A stretch of DNA of 17,739 bases, taken from contig DNMB01000016.1 of assembly GCA_003489485.1 (NCBI GenBank), positions 1-17,739 of the forward strand. Reading direction: 5' to 3'. This document shows positions 9,000 through 16,204 of the stretch, piece after piece (the first letter of the stretch is position 1; the number at the start of each line of letters is the position of its first letter). The position numbers and the translations under genes were made by a program. Source of the stretch: Chitinophagaceae bacterium (GTDB lineage: Bacteria; Bacteroidota; Bacteroidia; Chitinophagales; Chitinophagaceae). The notes below the pieces were generated by a model that made no database searches, was not told the origin of the DNA, and saw only the letters and a program-made list of their open reading frames with translations.

Positions 9000-10727
9000 A
9001 TGCATACTTTTTTGCATATAAGATGGATTGGGTTGGTATTTTTTGCAATGGCGTTTTATGTTGCGACAGTACCGGCAGTGGCACAAGCCCATCATAGTTT
9101 ATTTATCAGTGAGCTGATGGCAGACCCTACTCCCTCTGTGGGATTGCCATCCTATGAATGGATCGAGATACGCAACGGCTCGCGCCAGCCCATCCAGTTG
9201 CAAAACTGGAGAGTGGGTACCAGTAGCTCACTATCAGGCCCACTTCCTTTTTATTGGCTGGGCCCCGACAGCTTGTTGATATTGTGTACTACTTCGGCCT
9301 TGCCATCGTTAGCGGCGATCGGTAAAGCTCTTGCCATCACTAACTTTCCCGCGCTGGATAATGATGGTACCGTAGTTTGGCTTCGTGACCCTTCTGGACG
9401 AAGCGCTCACGCTGTTTCATACGATAAGTCTTACTATGGCAGTAGCTTAAAATCCGAGGGCGGCTGGTCGTTGGAGATGATCGATTGGCGATGGCCCTGC
9501 AGTGGTGTTTCAAATTGGAAAGCGAGTAGTCATGCGAGGGGCGGCTCTCCCGGAGCGATCAACTCCGTACAAGATCTGCAAACCGACCTCATTCTTCCTC
9601 GTGTCATTCATTCCTATGCCCTAGCCCCGGATCTGATTCGTATTATATTTTCTGCGCCAATAGACAGCAACTGGTTTGTACGACCCTCGCTTATTGGAGT
9701 AAGTAACGGCGCAGATATCATAAGCGCAAAGACACTTGATCTTTCGCATACAGTTTTGGAATGTAAACTAAACCGACCGCTGCTGACTGATTCTATATAC
9801 ACTATATCCTTGTCAGGCATCAAAAGTTGTCATGCTGCGGACGTGAGCCGGGCCGTCACGTTCAAAACGGGTGTGGCATCACCATGCGGACCACGAGATG
9901 TAGTGATCAATGAAATTCTTTTTGACCCACGCAGCGGAGGCAGTGATTTTGTGGAGTTATACAATAACAGTAAACGGATCATCGATCTGTCTTCATTATA
10001 TATTACGAATAGACAATCGAGCGGCAGCTTGGGTTCTTTTGTTCGTCTTTGTCACGGGCCTCATAACATGTTTCCGGGCGATTACTTTGCCTTTAGCAGT
10101 GAGCCCCATTTGGTGATGCAGCAATACCTGGTGAGTTCGCCTGGTAATTTTTTACAAACAAACGGATTCCCTTCTTTACCAGATGAGGAGGGACAACTCG
10201 TTTTGCTCAATCAACAAGGTGAAGTAGTGGATGAGCTTCACTACCTGGATAGCTGGCACTCTCCACTTTTGCAAGACAAAGAAGGCGTCTCGTTGGAACG
10301 GATCGACCCAAGAGGCCTTACGCAACTACGCTCCAATTGGCATAGCGCTGCAAAAACGGCCGGCTTTGCCACTCCTGCAAAAAAAAATTCTCAGCAAAGC
10401 ACTATGAATCAAAGCGGCAATACGTTTTTAACGCGCCCACAATTGTTTTCTCCAGATCTCGACGGATACGAAGATTATTGTGTGATCAGCTATGAAGTAG
10501 AGGAGCCCGGCACAATGGCCGCGGTGCAAATACTGGACCGAGCCGGCCGATCGGTTCGGGTACTGGCCGCTCGATCTCTGCTTGGAAGAAACGGACAGTG
10601 GCATTGGGACGGTCGAGATGAGCGAGGCGAACTGTTACCCACGGGAAACTACGTTGTATTGATCATGCACTACACGTTACAAGGAAAAGTGAATTATTAC
10701 CGATCGGGCGTTGCTATTTGGCGATAG
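9000..10727 (+). CDS. Secreted protein with two lamin-tail-like domains and a FlgD-like C-terminal domain
   Basis: A 575-residue exported protein of unknown role. It starts with a signal peptide (about 1-30, ending AVAQA before HH). Residues 32-190 look like a lamin tail domain (ISELMADPTP, YEWIEIRNGSRQPIQLQNW, then GWSLEMIDW and GSPGAINSVQ). A bacterial Ig-like segment follows (about 195-292, with IRIIFSAPIDS). Residues 298-460 are a second lamin-tail-like domain (VVINEILFDPRSGGSDFVEL and GVSLERIDPRG). The C-terminus (about 478-575) has SPDLDGYEDYCVISYEVEEPG, ILDRAGRSVRVL, WHWDGRDERG and LPTGNYVV, the pattern of FlgD Ig-like domains that often close T9SS-exported proteins. It lies 117 bp after ligA on the same strand. 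The family is usually annotated lamin tail domain-containing protein; substrate and partners are unknown. Confidence 0.85.
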   Translation: MHTFLHIRWIGLVFFAMAFYVATVPAVAQAHHSLFISELMADPTPSVGLPSYEWIEIRNGSRQPIQLQNWRVGTSSSLSGPLPFYWLGPDSLLILCTTSALPSLAAIGKALAITNFPALDNDGTVVWLRDPSGRSAHAVSYDKSYYGSSLKSEGGWSLEMIDWRWPCSGVSNWKASSHARGGSPGAINSVQDLQTDLILPRVIHSYALAPDLIRIIFSAPIDSNWFVRPSLIGVSNGADIISAKTLDLSHTVLECKLNRPLLTDSIYTISLSGIKSCHAADVSRAVTFKTGVASPCGPRDVVINEILFDPRSGGSDFVELYNNSKRIIDLSSLYITNRQSSGSLGSFVRLCHGPHNMFPGDYFAFSSEPHLVMQQYLVSSPGNFLQTNGFPSLPDEEGQLVLLNQQGEVVDELHYLDSWHSPLLQDKEGVSLERIDPRGLTQLRSNWHSAAKTAGFATPAKKNSQQSTMNQSGNTFLTRPQLFSPDLDGYEDYCVISYEVEEPGTMAAVQILDRAGRSVRVLAARSLLGRNGQWHWDGRDERGELLPTGNYVVLIMHYTLQGKVNYYRSGVAIWR

Positions 10728-10808
10728 GTTTCAGAAAGATTTAACAATTAAATGAAAAATGTGAAGTAACTCGGTTTATCTTGCAACCATCTACTAAAAT
10801 TAAATCGC

Positions 10809-11384
10809 ATGAGAAAAAGTTATTTACGACAGTTGCTGTGCTTAAGTCTCACGACTTGCCTTCTGAATGCTGCTTTTGCGCAACAGGTTGAGAATAAATT
10901 TCCGGAACTGCGCCCCAGACAAAATATTTATGTGGAGCTGGGTGGTAACGGAATCGCTTTTAACGTCATGTACGAGACCCGCTTAAAAAAGTCGGCCGAT
11001 GGAATCGGTATCAAAGCCGGTCTGGGTGGTTTTGGTGACGGCTATGAAAAAGTTTTTACGCTCCCCGTGGGTGTGAATTGGTTACTGACTAGAGACAACA
11101 AACATTTTTTTGAAGCCGGAGCCGGCGTTACCTTCTTACACTACGATGCCATTTATGATCCCTGGTGGTCAGGAGGCATTTACGACCCCTACCCTGTAGA
11201 CTTGGGCGGACTCTCCGTTGACAAAAAGAATTCCGTATACGGACATCTTACATTGGGTTATCGCAGGCAACCAAAGAATGGTGGGATCATGTGGGGCGTT
11301 GCCCTTACTCCTCATTTCAATGAAAACGGATTTTGGCCTGTGTGGGTAGGCGTAAAATTCGGATACTCGTTTGCGAGAAAATAG
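10809..11384 (+). CDS. Hypothetical exported protein, probable small outer-membrane beta-barrel
   Basis: I do not recognise a named family. The 191-residue product has a clear signal peptide (about 1-24, MRKSYLRQLL to NAAFA before QQ). The mature part is rich in alternating aromatic and polar strands separated by short polar turns: YVELGGNGIAFNVMYETRL, GIGIKAGLGGFGDG, FTLPVGVNWLLTRDNKHFFE, AGAGVTFLHYDA, VYGHLTLGYRRQP, MWGVALTPHF and a final VWVGVKFGYSFARK. The last strand ends in an aromatic close to the C-terminus, as in outer-membrane barrels. Length and pattern fit an 8-stranded barrel, though this is a prediction by eye. It begins 81 bp after the lamin-tail gene and ends 10 bp from the stop of the convergent kinase gene. 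A weak -7-like TATCTTGC lies at 10777-10784. Confidence 0.7.
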   Translation: MRKSYLRQLLCLSLTTCLLNAAFAQQVENKFPELRPRQNIYVELGGNGIAFNVMYETRLKKSADGIGIKAGLGGFGDGYEKVFTLPVGVNWLLTRDNKHFFEAGAGVTFLHYDAIYDPWWSGGIYDPYPVDLGGLSVDKKNSVYGHLTLGYRRQPKNGGIMWGVALTPHFNENGFWPVWVGVKFGYSFARK

Positions 11385-11394
11385 GAAGCAGTAA

Positions 11395-12318
11395 CTAAGA
11401 AAGTTCAATATCGAAGCTGGTCAGTTGCTTGAACTGCCGGATGCGATCGTGAATTTCTTTTTTACCGACTTCTTTAAGACGGGTAGGACCGAATTTCTCG
11501 ACACAGAAACTCGCCATCGCAGATCCTACGATGATTCCTCTTTTCATATTCTCGAACGAAATATCGCCGGTCTTGGCAATGTGTCCGATAAAGCCTCCGG
11601 CAAATGTATCGCCGGCACCTGTCGGGTCAAACACATCTTCTAATGGCAATGCGGGTGCATAAAAGACTTCGTCTTGCTGAAAGAGCAAGGCCCCATGCTC
11701 ACCTTTTTTGATGATCAGGTAGCGAGGACCCATGGCCAGAATGGCACGGGCTGCTTTGACCAGTGAATATTCGCCGGATAACTGACGGGCCTCTGCATCG
11801 TTTACCATCAGCATATCCACATAACGAAGCACGATCTTGAGTTCACTCATGGCAGTCTCCATCCAAAAGTTCATGGTATCCATAACGATCAGGCGAGGAC
11901 GTTGCTTCAATTCTTGGATCACATTGAGCTGCATGCGAGGCTGCAGGTTACCGAGCATCAGGTATTCGGCACCCTGGTAACTGGCGGGTACTTTGGGGTC
12001 AAAATCGGCCAATACGTTCAGATCGGTTACCAGCGTATCGCGGCTGTTCATATCGGCATGGTAGCGACCGCTCCAAAAAAAGGATTTTTTATCGGGTACC
12101 ACTTCGACCCCTTCGGTCTGTACGCCACGGCTGCGTAATTCGTTCATCTCTTCTTGCGGAAAATCATAGCCGACAATGGAGATCTGTTGAACGGGGCGAA
12201 CAAAATTACTGGCGGCATAGGCCACATAGGTGGCGGAGCCTCCGACTATACGGTCTGTTTTTCCAAACGGGGTTTCGATGGCATCAAAGGCCATGGTTCC
12301 AACGGTAATGAGTGACAT
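11395..12318 (-). CDS. PfkB-family carbohydrate/nucleoside kinase
   Basis: A 307-residue ATP-dependent kinase of the ribokinase/PfkB superfamily. Supporting features are an N-terminal VGTMAFDAIETP (6-17) followed by the GG signature GGSATYVAYAAS (26-37); the substrate-domain stretch around 40-110; IIKKGEHGALLF (202-213); and the PfkB signature DPTGAGDTFAGGF (231-243), which holds the GAGD anion hole with catalytic Asp237. Residues 171-176 (MVNDAE) fit the usual N-x-x-E metal/ATP motif. The exact substrate cannot be told from sequence; adenosine-kinase-like and sugar-kinase members look alike here. The start at 12318 (MSLITVGT) fits the family, while the in-frame ATG at 12360 would add 14 residues without homology and overlap the promoter. 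It is convergent to the upstream barrel gene and divergent from the TetR gene (76 bp gap). Confidence 0.9.
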   Translation of the reverse strand: MSLITVGTMAFDAIETPFGKTDRIVGGSATYVAYAASNFVRPVQQISIVGYDFPQEEMNELRSRGVQTEGVEVVPDKKSFFWSGRYHADMNSRDTLVTDLNVLADFDPKVPASYQGAEYLMLGNLQPRMQLNVIQELKQRPRLIVMDTMNFWMETAMSELKIVLRYVDMLMVNDAEARQLSGEYSLVKAARAILAMGPRYLIIKKGEHGALLFQQDEVFYAPALPLEDVFDPTGAGDTFAGGFIGHIAKTGDISFENMKRGIIVGSAMASFCVEKFGPTRLKEVGKKEIHDRIRQFKQLTSFDIELS

Positions 12319-12324
12319 AGGCTG

Positions 12325-12332
12325 CAAACCTA
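12325..12332 (-). promoter_or_regulatory. Candidate -7 box of the PfkB-family kinase gene
   Basis: The minus strand reads TAGGTTTG, an exact match to the Bacteroidota -7 consensus TAnnTTTG. It ends only 6 bases before the ATG at 12318. If used, transcription would begin at or beside the start codon, giving a leaderless or nearly leaderless mRNA. No clean -33 TTTG is seen at the right distance (TTAG is nearby). Confidence 0.45.
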
Positions 12333-12368
12333 TAATAAATCCACTATCTAAAAAAGGCATTATTTATG

Positions 12369-12376
12369 TACCTTTC
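12369..12376 (+). promoter_or_regulatory. Candidate -7 box of the tetR-paaE transcript
   Basis: TACCTTTC differs from TAnnTTTG only at the last base and lies 26 bases upstream of the ATG at 12395. It resembles the box before ligA (TACCTTTA, 24 bases from its ATG). No good -33 element is visible. Confidence 0.35.
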
Positions 12377-12392
12377 CAATTCATCAAATTGG
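12376..12392. repeat. Inverted repeat CCAATT-n5-AATTGG before the TetR gene
   Basis: A perfect 6-bp inverted repeat with a 5-bp spacer. It overlaps the end of the candidate -7 box and stops two bases before the ATG of the regulator gene, where a TetR autoregulatory operator would be effective. The sequence differs from the repeat before paaA, so the same protein need not bind both. Confidence 0.4.
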
Positions 12393-12394
12393 CA

Positions 12395-12988
12395 ATGGCA
12401 AAGGCTACCAGAAAAAAAGCTTCAAAAAAAGGGCTGATTCTGCAAAAGGCAGCAGCCATGTTTCGGCAACGTGGATTTGCCGCCACCTCCATGCGTGACC
12501 TGGCAGAAGTAGTGGGCATCGAAGCGGCCAGCCTTTACAACCACATTAGCTCCAAAAATGAAATTCTCGAAGCGATCTGTTTTGAGATGGCCAATCATTT
12601 TAATACGCACATGGACCAGATCGAGTCCATTCGTCAACCGGCCTTATCGGCGCTCGAAGCGGTGCTACGTTTTCATATTCGGCAAATGATCGATAACTAT
12701 GAGCAAGTCTATGTGAGTGATCGGGAATGGAAACATTTGCAAGAACCTTACCTCTCTAATTTTCAGACCCAGCGTCGCAACTATCGCAAACGAATCGCAC
12801 AACTGATCGAAACGGGTATTCAAAAAAAGGAGATCCTGCCCATTGACAGCGCCACTGCCGTGCTGATCATGCTACATGCCATCAGCGGTATCGAAAGCTG
12901 GCATCGCAGTAAAAAAAGGATCAGTGCCCGAGAGTTAGAAGACAATATGCTGACCATTCTGGTAGGCGGGCTTCGGAAAAATCACTAA
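12395..12988 (+). CDS. TetR/AcrR-family transcriptional regulator of the phenylacetate cluster (PaaR-like)
   Basis: A 197-residue DNA-binding regulator. The N-terminal TetR domain (about 12-58) has FRQRGFAATSMRDLAEVVGI followed by EAASLYNHISSKNEIL, the classic helix-turn-helix with the LYNH/SK ending. The remainder is a helical ligand-binding and dimerisation domain (HIRQMIDNYEQVYVSDREW, then ILPIDSATAVLIMLHAISGIESW), similar to regulators found beside fatty-acid and phenylacetate CoA pathways. Its ligand is probably phenylacetyl-CoA, by analogy with PaaR of Thermus and Burkholderia (inference). I chose the ATG at 12395 because the reading frame upstream to 12230 runs into the divergent kinase gene and carries no family sequence. 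paaE starts 3 bp after its stop, so the two are one transcript. Confidence 0.9.
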   Translation: MAKATRKKASKKGLILQKAAAMFRQRGFAATSMRDLAEVVGIEAASLYNHISSKNEILEAICFEMANHFNTHMDQIESIRQPALSALEAVLRFHIRQMIDNYEQVYVSDREWKHLQEPYLSNFQTQRRNYRKRIAQLIETGIQKKEILPIDSATAVLIMLHAISGIESWHRSKKRISARELEDNMLTILVGGLRKNH

Positions 12989-12991
12989 GTC

Positions 12992-14071
12992 ATGTCGCTT
13001 CATTTTCATCCGCTTTCCATAAAAGAGGTACGGCAAGAGACCTCCGACTGTGTGTCGCTGCTTTTTGAAGTGCCGGAGACGCTTCGATCTACATACCAGT
13101 TCTTACCCGGACAAAACCTGACGTTAAAGACTACGCTCAACGGCCAAGAAGTAAGACGCAGCTACTCAATATGCAGTGCTCCGCAAGAAAATGAATTGCG
13201 TGTGGCCATTAAAAAAGTAGAGGGAGGCTTATTCTCGGGGTACGCGAACGAAAGACTAAAGACCGGTGAAACGATAGACGTAATGCCGCCCACCGGAAAG
13301 TTTAATACCCCGCTAAGTGCATCGCAATCGAAGAACTATCTGATGATCGCGGCCGGCAGTGGCATTACCCCCATCCTCTCTCTGATCAAGTCGATCTTAT
13401 ACACCGAGCCGCTCAGTCGCGTTACACTACTCTATGGTAATCGCAGTCGGTCAAGCATTATCTTTTTCGAAGAACTAGAGCAACTCAAAAGCAGGTACAT
13501 GGAGCGATTCAACCTGATTCACGTACTGAGCCGCGAAAAGACGGATAGCCCGCTGCAGATGGGGCGCATCGACGAAGAAAAACTTACAACGCTGCAACGC
13601 TTGATCGATTTTAAAAAAATAAATGATTGCTTTATTTGTGGCCCCGAAGAGATGATCTTAAACAGCAAGGCATTTCTGGAAAAACAAGGACTGTCTTCGA
13701 AACAGGTCCACATTGAATTATTTACCAGCACCAAGGTAACGGCACAAAGAAAAAGGGCGCCTGCCGTTCTCTCTCATAAAAAAGTATGCAGCCAGGTCAC
13801 CATCAAACTCGACGGCAGAGAAGTAACGATCGAGATCCCGCTGCAAGATGATATTACGATTTTGGACGCAGCCCTTGAGCAGGGAGCCGACCTTCCCTTT
13901 GCCTGCAAGGGTGGTATGTGCTGCACTTGCAAGGCGAAACTGGTGACCGGCGAGGTGATCATGGATGTTCACTGGGGCCTTGAGGAAGAGGAGGTTGAGC
14001 AAGGATACATCCTTACCTGCCAAAGCTATCCCAAGACCGAAAAGCTGATCGTAGACTTTGATAGTAAATAA
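12992..14071 (+). CDS. paaE: Phenylacetyl-CoA epoxidase reductase subunit PaaE
   Basis: This reductase passes electrons from NADPH through FAD and a plant-type [2Fe-2S] centre to the diiron subunit PaaA. In its 359 residues, an FAD-binding beta-barrel (about 1-105) carries RRSYSICSAP (55-64) and GGLFSGYANE (78-87). The NAD(P)-binding domain (about 112-235) has AAGSGITPILSLIKSIL (120-136), LLYGNRS (146-152) and CGPEEMI (216-222). The C-terminal ferredoxin domain (about 267-359) holds the cluster cysteines Cys305, Cys310, Cys313 and Cys343 in CKGGMCCTC plus LTCQ. The length matches E. coli PaaE (about 356). Unlike the E. coli order paaABCDE, it lies ahead of paaA, directly behind the regulator gene (3-bp gap), and 64 bp from paaA. 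It may therefore be expressed partly apart from the oxygenase subunits. Confidence 0.96.
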   Translation: MSLHFHPLSIKEVRQETSDCVSLLFEVPETLRSTYQFLPGQNLTLKTTLNGQEVRRSYSICSAPQENELRVAIKKVEGGLFSGYANERLKTGETIDVMPPTGKFNTPLSASQSKNYLMIAAGSGITPILSLIKSILYTEPLSRVTLLYGNRSRSSIIFFEELEQLKSRYMERFNLIHVLSREKTDSPLQMGRIDEEKLTTLQRLIDFKKINDCFICGPEEMILNSKAFLEKQGLSSKQVHIELFTSTKVTAQRKRAPAVLSHKKVCSQVTIKLDGREVTIEIPLQDDITILDAALEQGADLPFACKGGMCCTCKAKLVTGEVIMDVHWGLEEEEVEQGYILTCQSYPKTEKLIVDFDSK

Positions 14072-14089
14072 GAAGGAGAACCTTTAGCC

Positions 14090-14103
14090 CTAACAGTTGT
14101 TAG
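14090..14103. promoter_or_regulatory. Candidate PaaR/TetR operator before paaA
   Basis: CTAACAGTTGTTAG is a perfect inverted repeat (CTAACA, 2-bp spacer, TGTTAG). It shares the C-n-AAC ... GTT-n-G skeleton and 14-bp length of the PaaR operator as I recall it from Thermus thermophilus (CNAACGNNCGTTNG). It lies just upstream of the -7 box at 14112, where the -33 element would be, a position for repression. Because TTTTT follows, a weak terminator for the upstream paaE transcript (5-bp stem CTAAC/GTTAG, loop AGTT) is an alternative reading. Confidence 0.5.
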
Positions 14104-14111
14104 TTTTTCAA

Positions 14112-14119
14112 TAAATTTG
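14112..14119 (+). promoter_or_regulatory. Candidate -7 box of paaA
   Basis: TAAATTTG matches the Bacteroidota consensus TAnnTTTG exactly and lies 24 bases before the chosen paaA ATG at 14136. No TTTG is found at the -33 position; the 14-bp inverted repeat occupies that region. Confidence 0.5.
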
Positions 14120-14135
14120 CATTTGCTTATTGTAT

Positions 14136-15077
14136 ATGGAAAATCATAACCTCGAAACCCGTTTTCAAAACAAGATCGATCAGGAGATCAAGATCGAACC
14201 TCGCGACTGGATGCCTGACGCCTATCGCAAGACGAACATCAGACAGATCAGCCAGCACGCGCATAGCGAGATCGTTGGCATGCTTCCCGAAGGGAATTGG
14301 ATCTCGAGGGCTCCCTCACTAAAAAGAAAAGCGATCTTGCTGGCCAAAGTACAAGACGAAGCAGGGCATGGCTTGTATCTGTATGCAGCTGCCGAGACAC
14401 TGGGCCAGTCACGTGAACAAATGATCGAGGATCTGCACAGCGGACGGGCAAAGTATTCATCGATCTTCAATTACCCCACCCTTACTTGGGCCGACATGGG
14501 TGCCATAGGCTGGCTGGTAGACGGTGCAGCCATCATGAACCAGGTAATGTTGACCCGTACTTCGTACGGGCCTTATGCAAGAGCCATGGTAAGAATTTGC
14601 AAAGAGGAAAGTTTTCATCAACGACAAGGCTTTGAGGTATTGCTGGTGCTCTCTAAAGGCTCCGAGGCCCAAAAAGCCATGTGCCAAGATGCGATCAATC
14701 GTTGGTGGTGGCCCGCCCTTATGATGTTCGGTCCGCGTGATTCGGAAAGCACCAACAGCGACATGAGCATGAAGTGGAAGATCAAACGCAAGAGCAACGA
14801 TGAGCTTCGCCAACAATTCGTAGATATGATTGCCGAGCAGGTAAAACTGCTCAATATGACACTGCCCGATGCGCAACTTCGATATAACGAGAATACGAAG
14901 CACTACGATTTCGGAGAGATCAACTGGGATGAGTTCTGGCAGGTCGTAAAAGGCAATGGCCCCTGCAACAAAGAGCGATTGGCCGCCCGCAAGAAAGCAT
15001 GGGAAGAGGGTCGCTGGGTGCGTGAAGCCGCCACAGCCTATGCAGCCAAACAAAAGCAAAAACAAAAAGCAGCCTGA
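14136..15077 (+). CDS. paaA: Phenylacetyl-CoA epoxidase catalytic subunit PaaA
   Basis: The diiron oxygenase subunit that epoxidises the aromatic ring of phenylacetyl-CoA in the PaaABCE complex. The 313-residue protein carries the ferritin-like metal motifs: Glu45 in [14 protein letters not shown], Glu75 and His78 in QDEAGHGLY, and Glu158 and His161 in [11 protein letters not shown]. Asp130 (WLVDGAA) sits where a further ligand is expected. Other strongly conserved stretches are [33 protein letters not shown] and a C-terminal EEGRWVREA. Length and sequence agree with E. coli PaaA (309). I chose the ATG at 14136; a TTG two codons earlier is possible. The C-terminus has a short Lys/Gln/Ala tail (KQKQKQKAA). 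paaB follows after 12 bp. Confidence 0.97.
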   Translation: MENHNLETRFQNKIDQEIKIEPRDWMPDAYRKTNIRQISQHAHSEIVGMLPEGNWISRAPSLKRKAILLAKVQDEAGHGLYLYAAAETLGQSREQMIEDLHSGRAKYSSIFNYPTLTWADMGAIGWLVDGAAIMNQVMLTRTSYGPYARAMVRICKEESFHQRQGFEVLLVLSKGSEAQKAMCQDAINRWWWPALMMFGPRDSESTNSDMSMKWKIKRKSNDELRQQFVDMIAEQVKLLNMTLPDAQLRYNENTKHYDFGEINWDEFWQVVKGNGPCNKERLAARKKAWEEGRWVREAATAYAAKQKQKQKAA

Positions 15078-15089
15078 TAATTCTTTGCC

Positions 15090-15452
15090 ATGCAACTGAT
15101 CAGAAAATTTTATTACGGCGATATACCCGAAGATGCAGCAGGTGCGGCCAAGGCAGTCCCTGCACAACCGGCCAGCGACTGGCCACTATGGGAAGTGTTC
15201 ATCCGAAGCAAACAAGGCCTGGAACATAAGCATGTAGGCAGCTTGCATGCGGCCGATGCCGATATGGCCATCGAAAATGCAAGAGACGTGTATACACGCC
15301 GCAGTGAGGGCATCAGTATTTGGGTTGTAGAGAGTAAACATATCAAGACCTCTTCGCCCGATGCCGCTGCCGAATTGTACGAGCCCGCCCAAGACAAGAT
15401 CTATCGTCATCCAACTTTCTATGATCTGCCCGACGAGATCAAACACATGTAA
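15090..15452 (+). CDS. paaB: Phenylacetyl-CoA epoxidase subunit PaaB, with an N-terminal extension
   Basis: Small subunit that bridges PaaAC heterodimers in the epoxidase. The core, residues 31-120, is plainly PaaB: WPLWEVFIRSKQGLEHKHVG, SLHAADADMAIENARDVYTR, RSEGISIWVV and a final IYRHPTFYDLPDEIKHM. At 120 residues it is about 25 longer than E. coli PaaB (95). The extra part is an N-terminal stretch (MQLIRKFYYGDIPEDAAGAA onward, Ala/Pro-rich up to about residue 29). No other ATG, GTG or TTG in frame lies between it and the core, so the extension seems real. The gene starts 12 bp after paaA and ends 5 bp before paaC, consistent with tight operon coupling. Confidence 0.96.
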   Translation: MQLIRKFYYGDIPEDAAGAAKAVPAQPASDWPLWEVFIRSKQGLEHKHVGSLHAADADMAIENARDVYTRRSEGISIWVVESKHIKTSSPDAAAELYEPAQDKIYRHPTFYDLPDEIKHM

Positions 15453-15457
15453 CCGAT

Positions 15458-16204
15458 ATGACGAACGCTTCGCTTGTTGATCTCACCCTCTATCTGGCAG
15501 ACAGTACCTTGGTATTGGGGCAACGTAACGGAGATTGGTGTGGACACGGTCCGGTACTGGAACAAGATATTGCGATCACCAACATTACCCTCGATCTGAT
15601 CGGACAAGCGCGGAGTTTTTATCAATACGCAGCGCAGCTGATCGGCAACGGTTGCACAGAAGATCAACTGGCCTACTGGCGAAACGAAAGAGAATTTAAA
15701 AATTGTTTGCTGTGCGAAAGACCCAACGGTGATTGGGCACAAACCATACTAAGACAAACTTTTTTTAGTTTTTACCAACGAGAACTCTTTGCACAATTAT
15801 TGAACGGAAACGATTCGACCCTATCGGCCATTGCCGAGAAATCGCTAAAAGAGATCAGCTATCACTGCCGGTGGAGCGGAGAGTGGGTCTGCCGATTGGG
15901 AGATGGCACCGAAGAGAGTCACCGCCGGCTAGAGGCCGCCACAGAAAATCTATGGCCCTATGTAGGAGAGCTGTTTATTGCGGCCCCATACGAGACCGCG
16001 ATGCAAATTGATACCGCAGCCATTAAAAAAGGATGGAGCGATGCCATCGATACACTTTTTACGGAAGCGACCCTTTCGCCTGTTTCGCTGTCTTCGACCT
16101 TTATGCATACCGGCGGCAAGACCGGTCAACATACCGAAGCATTAGGTTATCTGCTGGCCGAGATGCAATATGTACAACGTTCTTTTCCGGGATGCGAATG
16201 GTAA
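15458..16204 (+). CDS. paaC: Phenylacetyl-CoA epoxidase structural subunit PaaC
   Basis: A ferritin-like partner of PaaA that helps form the substrate-binding heterodimer but has no working diiron site in characterised homologues. The 248 residues equal the E. coli length. Diagnostic stretches are LYLADSTLVLGQRNGDWCGH, GPVLEQDIAITNITLDLIGQ, FSFYQRELFAQLL, SLKEISYHCRWSGEWVCRLG and the C-terminal HTGGKTGQHTEALGYLLAEM followed by QYVQRSFPGCEW. It starts 5 bp after paaB, and its last codons overlap the start of paaD. Confidence 0.96.
   Translation: MTNASLVDLTLYLADSTLVLGQRNGDWCGHGPVLEQDIAITNITLDLIGQARSFYQYAAQLIGNGCTEDQLAYWRNEREFKNCLLCERPNGDWAQTILRQTFFSFYQRELFAQLLNGNDSTLSAIAEKSLKEISYHCRWSGEWVCRLGDGTEESHRRLEAATENLWPYVGELFIAAPYETAMQIDTAAIKKGWSDAIDTLFTEATLSPVSLSSTFMHTGGKTGQHTEALGYLLAEMQYVQRSFPGCEW

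Noticed and set aside
8879..9097. A 72-codon frame between ligA and the lamin-tail gene
   Set aside because: It begins at a TTG overlapping the ligA stop, has no family likeness, and overlaps the real signal-peptide-bearing gene at 9000.
12230..12394. An upstream extension of the TetR frame
   Set aside because: It runs antisense through the divergent kinase gene and adds 55 residues with no TetR similarity.
14457..15167. A 236-codon frame on the minus strand
   Set aside because: It is antisense to paaA, which is unmistakable by its diiron motifs; such shadows are common in conserved coding DNA.
16033..16197. An upstream extension of paaD within paaC
   Set aside because: It overlaps paaC codons in another frame and lacks DUF59 similarity; starts at 16192 or 16198 fit the family.
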